Shown: in pieces, positions 27,162 through 38,730 of the stretch | Numbering within the stretch: the stretch's first letter is position 1 | How the letters are laid out: each line of letters begins with the position of its first letter | Source: Halichondria panicea | Lineage: Eukaryota > Porifera > Demospongiae > Suberitida > Halichondriidae | DNA length: 64,000 bases | Assembly: GCF_963675165.1 (NCBI RefSeq) | Contig: NC_087383.1 | Span: 5,868,839 to 5,932,838 of the forward strand | Reading direction: 5' to 3' | Program-made: the position numbers and the translations under genes | The notes under the pieces: generated by a model | The model's input: the letters and a program-made list of their open reading frames with translations, nothing else | What the model was told of the DNA's origin: nothing | Databases searched by the model: none

Positions 27162-27243
27162 CTGTGCTTGGACAGTTTACTGATGGTCTGGGGGCTGGTA
27201 GTAGATCATCACTAGTCTCCTTAGCAGCAACATCAGCCAGTTC
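27162..27243 (-). CDS. Short linker exon of the DAPK-like gene
   Basis: An 82-nt exon starting in phase 0 after TATATAG, reading ELADVAAKETSDDLLPAPRP, and ending in phase 1 at ACAG|GTATAC. Both borders match the neighbouring exons. It encodes a proline-rich flexible linker. Confidence 0.6.
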
Positions 27244-27356
27244 CTATATATAGAGAGACCAAATCAACAAATCCAGTTACAGTAGGATCATCAAACACTT
27301 TCAACACAATACATTAGTAAAATCAAACGCAATCTATAGCAATCCTTTCAACTCAC

Positions 27357-29566
27357 GAGAGGGTTTCGTCCAGCAAACACACTAAGTGGATCCAGAATTC
27401 TTCTCAGTGCTTCAACACTGGAATCTCCAGTGCTTTTCCAGACTTTTAGAACTTTATTGAGATTATTGCAGTCTTGAAATGCAGTGCTGGAATTCTCAGT
27501 AATAGCTGTGCGTACGATATCAGCCAGTCGAGGATTCTTATTCCAACAAGTTGCAAGGGCCGAGATGAATTGATCAGTCAATTCCTTGTGTGCTGGATTG
27601 AACAGATGCTGTAGAATATTCTCACCGAGATTAGCGTACACTTCAGCTTGGAGCAGATCACTCAATGGCATGTTTTCAACACCTTTAGCTGATACGACAC
27701 ACATTTCTTGGCCAATAATACTTTCAGCGAGGGATTTGAAATCAAAGACGTATGTATCTTCCAGAGGGTAGGTCACACTGTGAGGAGGAAAGAGGGCCTC
27801 CTCAGTGACTACAGTAGAGCATAACTCAGTGGAGGTGTCAACAACTTTCTTGATCACAGCAGAGCGCAGCTTGAGAAATTCCAGTGAGATATGGTGAGCT
27901 TGAATCAAAACAACGACCTTCTTCTTGTCAATGACCTCCACTAGCACTTTGACACCATATGAAGTGCTCCAGCAAACACCAGTCGTCCAGACCGAGCATT
28001 TACGCTGTAGAGAGGGGACGTCAGGATCAATTACTGGAGCCAGCTTCAATGAAAGAGATATTCGAAGTAATAGGACGTGTAGAAATCGAGCGTCCAGAAA
28101 CTGGTTTTTGTGAGAGCACGACATAACCCAACCAAAATGATAAGCGAGGTCATCGCGATGCTTGAACACTTTCGTGCCAACTTTTAACCGGATGAGGGCA
28201 GGACAGAAGAGATACTTCTCGTCAGGTGATACGGATTCACCAGAGTCTGTTCGATGCTGTTTGATAAGACGTAGGACTTCAGGGTCTTCAATGGGCACAG
28301 CAAACTCGAGATTAACCAAAAATCCAGTGAGCATGTCAGTATCCAAGTTAGGCAAGTGAGCAGCCAGCTTGGACCAAGGTACAACACCAGTGCTCGTGGA
28401 GAGGTGACAGTGCTGATCAAAATCTTCTGGAGCAAATATGGTGCCATTGACTTTACCCAAGAGCTCTTCTTTCTTGAGGACAATGAAGCTCTTTTCTGGT
28501 GAGCTGGTGTTGTGTAGGAAGAGGATGTGACCTTTGTCATTGAGCTGAACACAGATTTCAACAAGACGAGGAATGGTTGTCGGAATGAATGGTACAACTT
28601 CTTTGTGCTTCTTAGAGAGAACTTGACTGGATTCCTCTTTTATTTGCTGCTGAACTTGCTCCAGTGATAACGCAATCTCATCCTTGCCAACAAGGTAAAT
28701 CAGAAACATGTGTGCATTTAAAGAAACAGCCAATGTTGATCGAATGCTGGCGCAAGCAGGACCAACAGTAGCTCGCAATATCTTCATGCCACTAGAGTTG
28801 GAGTAGCGATTATCCATGGGAATGAACTTCAGCAGATCCAGGGTCGGATATCTCGAAACAGCTTGCAAAACAATCTCTTCTTTCTTGGCAATCTTCCGTT
28901 TATCGGTTAAGCAATCAGCATAGCTACCTACCACAATGAGTGGAGCTTTGCCCTCCATATTGGCACACTGGTTGGCAATGATGCCCAACCAATAGGAGGC
29001 AGAGTGAGTGGTGAAGGTGTCATCTTTATGGAGTCCTAGGACTAGGACAATAATGGGCCGACATGCATCAACTGCTGACTTGATAATGGCAGCGTGACTG
29101 CTGTAGTAGACCTCTTGACCAGCAAAGTCGTAGACCAACACATCTCCAAAGACACGGCTCTTGAATAATCGAGGGATGATTCCGGCTGTTTTCTGGCTGA
29201 CTCCATCGACTTCTTTAGGAGAGACGAAGATGTTGACTAGAGATGTGAGTGCAGTTGGCTCGTGCTCCATTGCTTCAATGAGAGTGCTCTTTCCTTCTCC
29301 ACCGTGACCGATAACAAGTATCTTCACTGGATTTTTCAGAGGATTCTTTGAAAACACTTTACCAAGAGCTTTGCGATGTTGGGAATACGCATTTTCAGCA
29401 GTAGCTCCGTGTTGCAGCAAGAGTAGAATAACGTCCTTGTTCCCTGCAAGAAAGAGTGGTGTGCGTCCATCGTCATCTTTGATATTGGGATTACAGCCAA
29501 CAACGTCATTCAAAAGATATTCCACGATTTTGGTAACCCCATACTGGCAGGCAAGTAGAAGAACAT
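27357..29566 (-). CDS. Ankyrin-Roc-COR exon of a DAPK-like signalling protein
   Basis: A 2210-nt exon in one open frame of 737 residues, entered in phase 1 after CCATTGCAG and left in phase 0 at CTC|GTGAGT. Residues 1-55 are ankyrin sequence (VLLLACQYGVTKIVEYLL, GRTPLFLAGNKDVILLLLQH). Residues about 84-270 form a Roc GTPase: P-loop GHGGEGKST (87-95), switch II YDFAGQ (146-151) and a G4-like GSYAD (214-218). Residues about 334-455 look like the COR domain (LVEICVQLNDKGHILFL, IFAPEDFDQH, GFLVNLEFAVPI), which follows Roc in ROCO proteins and acts in dimerisation. The last 88 residues are helical (LNKVLKVWKSTGDSSVEALR) and may be a first death-like domain. No leucine-rich repeats are seen. The downstream death domain makes DAPK-like the best name. 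This is the best-preserved coding sequence in the window. Confidence 0.92.
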
Positions 29567-30061
29567 CTGCAATGGATATGCATCAATAATCATTGAGCAC
29601 CTAGCTGAAAGTACATGTATATGCAGTGCTCTATAATAATATTAACCTGATCATGATTCGTTTATACAAGTTTTGGTTGCTCGAAGATATCTCATAATTA
29701 TACATTCACGTGTTGTGTAATGCATAATTATAGTGTAGGTAATTATGCCTCGAGGCGTAGCCGCACGAGGGATACGGTACTGACTGTGTGTGTGTGTGTC
29801 TGTGTGTGTATTCCAGCAGTAACTGCTCAACGGTTGCAATGCGACGAAAACTAACAGCTTCTATAGGCTTCTAGCCACGTTCTCTTGGATTTTGATTCGT
29901 GGATTAGCAAACTAAAGCTTCTTTCTCGAGTTATGGCTAGTTTGACTCACATTGAAGGCTGTTGCAGTCTCTTCAGAATCTTTCATAGCATCATCTGTCT
30001 GTACAAACTTTCTATTCAACATATGAGTTAGCCTTGCACTAAAGCGCTAGCTTTTTGTACT
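29567..30061. repeat. GCCTCG dispersed repeat family, copy 3 (left part)
   Basis: From about 29740 the sequence follows 7690-7960 (TGCCTCGAGGCGTAGCC, GCAACTGCTCAACGGTT, AGGCTTCTAG). Its continuation is on the far side of the TIR element at 30062-31150, near 31151-31490. Confidence 0.75.
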
Positions 30062-31150
30062 TAGCCTCGATCCCAGGCCGAGTTTTCGCTTTTATAACGG
30101 TTAGGCGAACAACTAGGCCTGGTACTAGTTGTCTGCGCATGTGTCAGTCGTTCGTCAGATTCTGACAAATGGATATTCTCGTTCACTTTCGTGACATTTA
30201 TATTCGTGTACTATCGTGTACTAGAAGTCAGTTCCCGTTTTATCATTATTGGAATGGCTCTTAGCTGAAGCTTCTCTCTTCTCTGAAGCTTAGAAACATT
30301 ATTCTGAAGACTGAACAACAAGGGAAGAGGTATAAAGCTTTGTCAAGCTTGTTAAGGTCAGATATTTTTGTGTGGGCCCTATGCTATCAAGTCTTGTTCA
30401 TGTTTGGTATTAAAGATCTAGGTAGACTATAGTATCATCATTAATATGGTGGATCAAGTGAAGAGTGTGAGCTAGAGAACTTGGTGCTGCCATCATCAGC
30501 TCGTCGACAATGACACTAACCTGTTAATACGAGAAATTTAATATGTATAGATCTACATGTATTTTGAATGTCTACTTCTCTGTACAGGAGCAATGGCTAC
30601 TATCCAGCTATCCCAACATTGTTCCTCTTGGCTATACTAACGGACGAGACTGGACAGTTTAAGGTAAGGGTTTAACCGTGTTTGGTTTCTTTAATAATTA
30701 TTGTCCTATACTTACAGGACTGGAGTATGACCTGCTCGTTCGAGTGTTGCTGGGTAGCTCAGAGGCATCAAGAGAATCTACGTTTTCTCAAGCAAAGTTT
30801 AACTGAGTTACGAGTTGGGGCCTAGAATCAGAGAAGTCCAGCAGCCTGCTAAATCGTTGAAACGTAATTTGAAGGCATTCAATCATCTTGAAGTTGCCCT
30901 GGGTCACTGTAATCGTGCTGCAGCACAACTGGCAACTCCCCAGGCCCTTGTGAAGCAGCTCCCTATGTGCATCTTTTGTGTACTCACTCTGTGCATTTTC
31001 TGTGTACAAATTTCGATTATTGATTTATTAAATATCTTTGCCGACCACAAATACAATGAAAATTTGACGCATGCGCAGACAACTAGTACCAGGCCTAGTT
31101 GTTTGCCTAACCGTTATAAAAGCGAAAACTCGGCCTGGGATCGAGGCTAC
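30062..31150. mobile_element. 1.09-kb element with 80-bp terminal inverted repeats
   Basis: The ends start TAGCCTCGATCCCAGGCCGA and match each other inversely for about 80 bp with one difference (AGGCGAACAA versus AGGCAAACAA), so the insertion is young. It interrupts a GCCTCG-family repeat whose uninterrupted form is at 7960-8000. A clear target duplication is not visible. Interior open frames, such as one at 30815-31189, have no family match. Related ends occur at 34797 and 36228. Confidence 0.85.
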
Positions 31151-31924
31151 TACAATACTCAGAAAATATCTGTTAAAACAGCTAGCTAGCAGTAGCCATT
31201 ATTTTTTGTGAAATTGATCTCTTTGGACACACCCTTTAATTATTCCTGTGGATGTAATGCGCATGCGCGCTCATTCCCCATGTGAGAAATAATATCCAAG
31301 ATCCAGATCTAGATCCTCCTGGCAGAATCATCTTTGTCTTGAGGGCCTGGTAAGTCACAAAACACTATCATATAACAATATAGATAACAATATGCATGTA
31401 CACAGATCTTTTCTTCTTAGATATTATATACACTGAACTGGATCCTGAAAGAATCAATTTTCTTCTTTCTTGAGGTCCTGGTAAGCCACATAATACAATA
31501 AATAATAACAACAATAGATGCATATAAATAAGTATTTTCTTCTCAGTGACTTTATATAGATAAGCTACCTTTAATATAAAATTCATTATAGAAACTAATA
31601 TAACACTATAATACTTTTGAGCGAAAGCAAAAACATGGCGAGAGGCATTAGCACAGCGCCAGCTTGAACACTAGTTATAATTGTATTGTGATTTACTTAT
31701 TATTGTCTTGCGTCATCTCTACGATGTACATCAAAGAAATTGCGAGTACTACAAAATAATGACAGAACTCACTGAGCCGTGACCACAAGGGCAATAATGA
31801 ATACGTAAAGCCAAGCGTCGTGCTACCTACGCCCATAATTATTATTAAGATTTAATTACAGTAACGTTAACCATAGAAATCACACATTGACAAGTTATAA
31901 TGTCATGAAATTCAACATGTACAG
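31151..31924. repeat. GCCTCG dispersed repeat family, copy 3 (right part)
   Basis: Matches 8040-8190 (ATGCGCATGCGC, CCTGGCAGAATCA, GAGGTCCTGGTAAGCCACA, the last twice) and 8385-8440 (GAGCGAAAGCAAAAACATGG). No gene. Confidence 0.65.
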
Positions 31925-32705
31925 TGCATCCAGCAGAGAGTAGATTACTGGCTGCACTTAAATGTTGATATCTTTTGATTAGAAATGGTGCTGATACCAT
32001 TGAATGAATAAGCTATATAATTATACACCATATCCCAAAAAATTAGAATGACGCTTTAATCAACCACAAACTTAATTAAGAGTGGGCGTACAGTTATTGT
32101 AGCCCACTTATGTGGTTGAAGCGTGATTGGTTTGTGGTTAGCAGCTGCTGATGTCATCAAAACAGTAGAAAATAGTAAAATTTGTAGTTTTTCAGTGTTA
32201 TTACAACAATGGAATAAGCATAGAGGATGTTCTTGGTATCAAAACGTAGCCCATTAATTTTATCTGTAAACTTATTACAGAAATTTGAAAGCTATAAGCT
32301 ATTAATTTTTCACTCTAACCAAAAGTATACCTAAAAATCAGTAAATCATGAATTATATAGACACTGTGAACATATATAAGACCCATGAAGAATAGCCAGG
32401 ATACCTAAACCATTCAACATGCAACTATCTTATGAAGTCCGAGACCTTAGCTGTTTAAGGTTAGTGTTTTATTACTCTAACCGATTACCCACTAGTACTA
32501 TAAAAATTTGCTGTTGTTCTTATTAATCCCCAACCCACCACCTCATGTTTTCATGGAAAGTTTTTGGGATATGTTGTAGCTTATTCATTCACCTACACAA
32601 TGGTATCAGCACCATTTCTGAAAGGTTCAAATCAAAAGATATCAACATTTAAGTACAGCCACTCACACAAATGTTGTAATCTACTCTCTAAGCTGGATGC
32701 AATAA
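31925..32705. mobile_element. Foldback element, ~780 bp
   Basis: Left arm blocks CATCCAGC, AGAGAGTAGATTAC, CTTAAATGTTGATATCTTTT, GAAATGGTGCTGATACCATT and ATATCCCAAAAA recur inverted at 32562-32705. Arms are about 120-140 bp with small indels. A partial third copy of one arm is at 46210-46345. Non-coding. Confidence 0.8.
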
Positions 32706-33325
32706 CAATAGAGATAAAATAATTGTTCCTTTTTCCATACTGTATATTGGGAGATGTCTGAAACACATTCACATGAATTGAATAAAGCAGATCCAAGGTT
32801 CTAAATCAGTTTTATTGTAGCTGTTGCTTCTGTGAGCTGTTTATAGGAAGGAGCTCTATATATAGCTGTCTCACAGCATAATTAAACTTTGTAGCCAGTC
32901 AGAGAGCCATGCAGAACACACGAGCCATGGAGAGAATCAGAGCACAACAATCAGAGAGCCACAAACAGGGCCAGGGGGAGCAGACCTTTCAACATGACAG
33001 TTAACCTTTCCCAGCTCAAAATACAGACACCTTTTTCTTAAAAAATCCGTATCTTATGAAATCACTTGTATAACTAGTACCCAGACTCCAGCTATCTTGA
33101 CACTATAGAGAGCATCGATGGAACACTAACAGCTGAACAGTTTGAGAGAGAACTCAGAACCCACTAATGTTATAGAAGATCGACTAAAGATTCCAACGTT
33201 CGGTCACAAAATTATTGACCGGGCAGAATTATCACGTGGCTTGTGTTCAATAAGATAAAAAAACAGAAATGTCATGAAAAAAACAGATATCACGTGATTG
33301 ATTGAAATAGCGTGATAAAACCAGC
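32706..33325. other. Non-coding spacer
   Basis: I see no gene, RNA or clear repeat here. Confidence 0.5.
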
Positions 33326-34773
33326 TCAGGTATATTAACCCTTTCCCCGCTTTAGCCGACTATAGTCGGCATGGCTACTGATAAATTAAAAAAAATCATT
33401 GTGCACCCTGTGTTGGAGCTATGCGCACACTGCAGGTACCAGCACATGCGCATTGAGCTGCTCTTCCACGTGGCATTTTTAATATTTTGCTTCAAGGTAC
33501 GGTTCGATCAGAATCATCGAAAGAAAAGTGACCGTTTTATAATTGCTACAAGATCTTTGTAGTACAACCTCAGGGAGGTTCTAGGGAAGCTAGAGAGTGA
33601 GAATATCGATGCCTATGGCCTTGTAGAGTGAGAGGACAGTGACTGGGATCATAGCTAGGTAGGAAGCTTCCTTTCAGAGGTCAAGCTAAAAAGAAAGAGC
33701 CTGAGAATCCTGAGGAAGACGCACTTGAGGTGGACCATCTTCCTGAACCTGGTAAGTCACTATAGAGTAGCATTTGTAGTCTTGATAGCTTCACTATAGG
33801 TTTGTTTAGGCTAGTTAGTACAACAGTGGACATCATGAGCCACCATTAAACTTGTAAACCTGTGTGTAGGTGAAGAAAATATTTCCCGGGAAAAGGGCGT
33901 CTGCCGATAGAACCTCAAATACAAGTTTCTGCAGATCCTGATTGAGTCCTGAGTCAGCCATGTCACCGTGAGAACATTCTGAACACTTATATCATGTGTT
34001 CAGTCACTTCGTAACATCACACAATATTGTTTGTGTACATAATTATGAATTTTTGTTAACAATTGTTATTTGTGGGGTGGTGGTTGGTTGCTAGGCAACA
34101 ATGATGATTCCATGAATGCGACAGGTCTGGTTCTACCTGTGGAACTTTGTTACAAGTGTTTTTAATATACGGTTCATGAGTTATAAATTTTTTAAACAAA
34201 ATATGCGAATATTCACTTTTAATTAAAGCAGGGAAAGGGTTAAGGACTGGGACCTTCAATTATTGCTGAATCAGCTAAAACGCAGCCACGCCCACGATTT
34301 TTAATATGTTTTGTGTGTAAAAATTTTGTGCAGCTACTGATCTTTTTTAGTTCTAAAAACGGTGTTCTAAACCTTCCTTTTAGCTCTTAATTCTTAGTGT
34401 AGTAGGTAGTTCAAAGGCTTAAGCAGACATATCCGCTGGGAGAAAGCATCATGTTCTATTTAGAGTAAGTTATTAGCCTATAAAAATAAAAATGTCACTT
34501 ATTGTCAGCTGTAAGACTAAGTTTTGTGCAAAATCTCACCTTTGGCCAAAGAAGTGGCTCTCTCCCAGCAGATATGTCTGCTTAAGCCTTTGAACTACCT
34601 ACTACACTAAGAATTAAGAGCTAAAAGGAAGGTTTAGAACACCGTTTTTAGAACTAAAAAAGATCAGTAGCTGCACAAAATTTTTACACACAAAACATAT
34701 TAAAAATCGTGGGCGTGGCTGCGTTTTAGCTGATTCAGCAATAATTGAAGGTCCCAGTCCTTAATATACCTGA
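33326..34773. mobile_element. Large foldback element interrupted by a nested MITE
   Basis: The right arm ends GTCCCAGTCCTTAATATACCTGAG-like. Its complement would be a continuous CTCAGGTATATTAAGGACTG on the left, but there CTCAGGTATATTAA (33325-33338) is separated from TTAAGGACTGGGACC (34240 on) by the MITE. The arms (34240-34447 and 34556-34763) match inversely over about 205 bp. Without the insertion the element is about 540 bp. It has no coding capacity. Confidence 0.9.
33335..34243. mobile_element. piggyBac-like MITE, copy 2, nested in a foldback
   Basis: TTAA|CCCTTTCCCCG ... GGGAAAGGG|TTAA, about 900 bp, in the opposite orientation to copy 1 at 4501-5392. It shares the internal block GTGTTGGAGCTATG...GTACCAGCACATGCGCATTG. 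The host arm is repaired exactly if one TTAA and the element are removed, which proves TTAA-targeted insertion. Confidence 0.92.
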
Positions 34774-35689
34774 GAGTGCATGCATGTATCATGCTAAGTC
34801 TCGATTCCAGGCCGCACTTCACATCAGGGAAGTGGCCGGTGAAGGAGGCTAGCATATCATGCTATGATAGCTAGCTCTAGCAAACATAAGGACTGCACAT
34901 TTCAACTTCTTGACCGACCACTTTGCAGTGGCGTAGGAAGCACGGGTGCTCAGGGTGCTGGAGCACCCCCTTATCTCAAGCTACCTTACCTACTTGCTCC
35001 ATGAAGCTAGCTAGCTTGATATAGCAGCTAGCTAGAAGTTGAGCTAGTAGCTAGCTAGCTCAGTATAATTATATTAGTTACTGAGCTAGCTATACTAGCA
35101 TAGTTACGTACACAGTACAAAGGTCAACTAGATGAACCACATCGTAGATATCTCTTATAAAGAGCAAGCACATTGCGAATCTGCAATGGCAAGTAAACAA
35201 GCAAGTCTCCTCTCATTTTTGACATCAATGGTAAGTTTCCATGAACAGCTACTAAAGAGGGTAGCTAGACTATATAGATCAAGTGTAAAATTGGATCCTA
35301 AAATAGACATGCTGTCTATTAAACTGCCGAACATTCGTTTTCTTCACTGAAACATTCCTCCGAAGTACAATGACACAATGCAATCTTTTTTTATTGTATA
35401 TTAATACCCACTTAACAGATTCTATAGTATATAGCAGAACTCACGTAGAATTAAATTTTGATACTGATAATTTTATACCAAATTTGCTCAGAATTAATCT
35501 CCGGGAATGTAGAATGCCAAAATTTTCCGGGGGCTTGGACCCCCAGATTTGTCCAGCACCCCCTTACAAAAACATCTTCCTACTCCTCTGCTTTGTGTTA
35601 TATATAGTCTGACATTTGTCACTTCATGTCCATTTGTGTACTAACTAGACTAGTATAAGCTATCAAGACACATCATTTATAATTATGAT
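34774..35689. repeat. Small transposon-end fragments
   Basis: 34797-34855 carries TCTCGATTCCAGGCCGCACTT and GGCCGGTGAAGGAGGCTA ends about 60 bp apart. From 34929 there is AGTGGCGTAGGAAGCACGGG, related to the ends at 42583, and CCAGCACCCCCTTACAAAAA at about 35550. No gene is supported. Confidence 0.5.
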
Positions 35690-36080
35690 GTTCTATACAG
35701 GTCCAGGACTTGGTCTATAATTATATAATGCTCAAGAGCTTTTTCCTCTGGCTCTCCATGTTATAGCTTGATCTCTGAAAAGTATAGATTCCTATATCTA
35801 TAATTATGATCCACATCATGTTCTATATATAGTTACTTACAAGATCCAGGAGACTTGATCTATAATTTATATGCTCAGGAGCTTCTTCCTCTGGCTCTTC
35901 ACACATCACACATGCTCTTTATTTATAGCTTGATCTCTGAAAAGTAGATTCCTATATATGATCCCAGTCACTGTCCTAGCTCTCACTCAATAATTATAAG
36001 CATCGCTGTTTAGCTGCCCTAGAACCCCCTGAGGTTGCATGTACTAAGAAGATATTGGAGCCATTATCAAACGGTCACTA
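35690..36080. repeat. Relic of the TTAA MITE family, tandem units
   Basis: Two units with TATAGCTTGATCTCTGAAAA and CTCTGGCTCT, followed by GATCCCAGTCACTGTCC and TATCAAACGGTCAC, match 4985-5200 of MITE copy 1. The termini are lost. Confidence 0.65.
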
Positions 36081-36227
36081 ATCTTAGCCTCGATCGTTCC
36101 CAGGCCTTTTTTTCTTGCCGTTGTTCATCCATAAATAGAAGGTAGCAAAAAAGAATAGGCAGCATGCAAAAAAAGAAATTGGGGTACAGTTAAGAAAAAG
36201 TAAAGCCTGCATGGTTTAGGAAATGGC

Positions 36228-36691
36228 TAGCCTCGATCCTAGGCCGCACTTCCCACTTCACTTGAAGGAAGTAGATAGAAAGTTCAATTGAAGGTTTCTA
36301 GCCAATCGGATAGCATTCTCTGATAGCTACCCTTAGCCTGCTATGTTAACAAAAGACTCACAGCCTGCAACAGTGTGGATGACAATCGTCTGAACGGAGT
36401 GAAAGCTGATAAGAGCCTATCCTATATGGACAGGCCACGCCCATTTAACATTAACTTAGGTGAAAGTCTACTATATACTACTGCTACCAGAAGAAAATAG
36501 CTGTACAACAAACCTACACAGCTCTGTCTCTAGCTATATATAGCTCTGTGTATGCGTGACGTTTAGGATATTTTCTTTGATGAATTCTGTATTATAGGAA
36601 CTTTTACGGGAAAAAATATCTAATAATTTTGCGCATGCGCAAGCAGTCGATAGCAGGCCTTCTTTTCTATGAAGGCCGGTGAAGGAGGCTA
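36228..36691. mobile_element. 464-bp MITE with 9-bp target duplication
   Basis: Ends TAGCCTCGATCCTAGGCC and GGCCGGTGAAGGAGGCTA are imperfect inverted repeats. GGAAATGGC flanks both sides (36219-36227 and 36692-36700). A 9-bp duplication points to a Mutator-like family. The terminal bases match the 1.09-kb element at 30062. The minus-strand frame over 36534-36845 is not a gene. Confidence 0.85.
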
Positions 36692-36700
36692 GGAAATGGC

Positions 36701-37790
36701 GTGAACCATAAGGATTTTTATGAATGTGGGCGCGATATGTAGCCCGCAATCGGGACGTAAGGTATTCTCCGACGCATTCAGAGTTCATAATAATTATAAG
36801 ACACAACAAAAATATATTAGATATTCTATGGATAGAATCTAACACACAATATAGACTGGTAGAACATCTCTAGCACTGCATATACCCACAGTCATTTTCA
36901 CCCTTCTACCCTCCTTCTACCCTCACACGACTTCCCGATATAATTATACATGCTCTCCTTTTTGCTAACTCTATACCCCTATAATTATTCCTCCATTCCT
37001 TCCGTATTATATTAAACAATTACAGCTAGTATAGAATGTTTTGCGAGCATCAAATATAATTATATGTGAACTTTGCGAGGGTTGATCAATTCGCAATAAT
37101 AAAATTGCAAAATCTAAAATTATTACTAGTAAATACACACGATCCTTACCAGAACGCAATATAGTTAGATCGCAAAGGGTCAAATTTTCTGCTGCTTGGG
37201 CTCACTATGCCTCGGTGCGCATGCGCAAGCGAGGTATACAGTGGTGTGTTTGTGTGTGTGTGTGTGTGTGTAGACTGCTACAGCTGCTCAAGGATGAATC
37301 AAGTGCAAGTAAGAGTATCTATAGGCTTCTGGTCATGTTTACTTGGATAATAATTCGTGAATTTGCAAAATAATGCTTCATTTTTGAGTTTTGCTTACTC
37401 GGAATGCCATTGCAGCCTTTTCAGAAGAGCACGTAGTTTACTTTATAGTAGTTAGCTCTGCACTAAAAAGCTATAGCTATTGGTAGCTGCAAGAGTGAGA
37501 AGGAAAGCTGCAAGGCTCTGCTGATGGCAGCCACTAATTTTAGACTTTAACTTTTGGCATCGATCGTTTTTAACAACAATCATGGTCGATCATTACTCTT
37601 TGAGTTTGCATGCAGCAAAATAATTATTGCAAAAATGTTCATCAGTATAAAAAAGCTATTAGTAGCTTTATGTTATGTATCTCCACCGAGCCATCAGCAC
37701 CGCAGGTGCTGATGGTGCTTTTATTCAAATTATTCAACATTCACAGCAATGAAATAAAACACCTATATTATATAATTATAGCACCATAAA
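36701..37790. repeat. Spacer and GCCTCG family copy 4
   Basis: 37205-37560 follows the GCCTCG family (ATGCCTCGGTGCGCATGCGC, a short TG tract, AGGCTTCTGG, TTCGTGAATTTGCAAAA). A short hairpin CAGCACC-GCAGGTGCTG lies near 37697. The rest is AT-rich spacer. Confidence 0.55.
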
Positions 37791-38730
37791 TTTGTTGCAT
37801 TTTGAGTGGGCAGATCAAAGGAAACACTGTGCCATGCAATAGCCATAATATTATTATGGCACAGGTCAAGCCTTGAACTGTGCCACTATCTAGATTCTGG
37901 CATAGTATGGCTGAAGTTACCTAAAGCCCACCATCCACCCAGTAACCTGAAACGGTCCCTTTTATAGTATAACACTGTTAAACAGATTCAGTGGTAGGCA
38001 GAAAACGTTTTTCATGCGTCTAGTGCATTCCACAGCCACCACAAGTATATAGTTGAAACTAGTTGTCCTATAAAAGGAGTGATGTGTACACGGAAAGGAA
38101 TGCACAAGGAATGCAACAAATCAGTTGTTACACAGCTCACTCGTGCACACATTGAATATATTGGCTCAGTAGTGCCTTTGCCCTCGAGGCCTGCGGCCCT
38201 TGGGCCTAAGTCACCACTGAGCCAATATATCCCATGTGGCACTCGTGCCTGTGTCACAACTATAACCTGTTGCATTTTGAGTGGGCAGATCAAAGGAAAC
38301 ACTGTGCCAATATCTGCCATATGGCACAGGTCAAGCCTTGAACTGTGCCACTATCTAGATATTGGCATAGTATGGCTGAAGTTACCTAAAGCCCACTCTC
38401 CACCCAGTAACCTAAAACGGTCCCTTTTATAGTACAACACTGTTAAACAGATTCAGTGGTAGGCAGAAAACATTTTTTATGCGTCTGGTGCATTCCACAG
38501 CCACCACAAGTAGTTGAAACTAGTTGTCCTATAAAAGGAGTGATGTGTACACGGAAAGGAATGCACAAGGAATGCAACAAATCAGTTGTTACACAGCTCA
38601 CTCGTGCGGCACATTGGATATATTGGCTCAGTAGTGCCTTTGCCCTCGAGGTCTGCGGCCCTCGGGCCTAGGTCACTACTGAGCCAATATATCCCATGTG
38701 GCACTCGTGCATGTGTCACAACTATAACTT
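37791..38730. repeat. Two tandem ~480-bp repeat units
   Basis: Each unit runs from GTTGCATTTTGAGTGGGCAG to GTGTCACAACTATAAC and is highly similar (37795-38270 and 38271-38730). Each contains a long hairpin in which ATATTGGCTCAGTAGTG is matched inversely about 40 bp later. A reverse-oriented third copy at 51085-51460 continues at 55662-55711; it is split by piggyBac B. Confidence 0.88.

Noticed and set aside
30815-31189. 124-residue plus-strand open frame inside the 80-bp TIR element.
   Set aside because: It runs into the terminal repeat, has no recognisable domain, and has no conserved counterpart.
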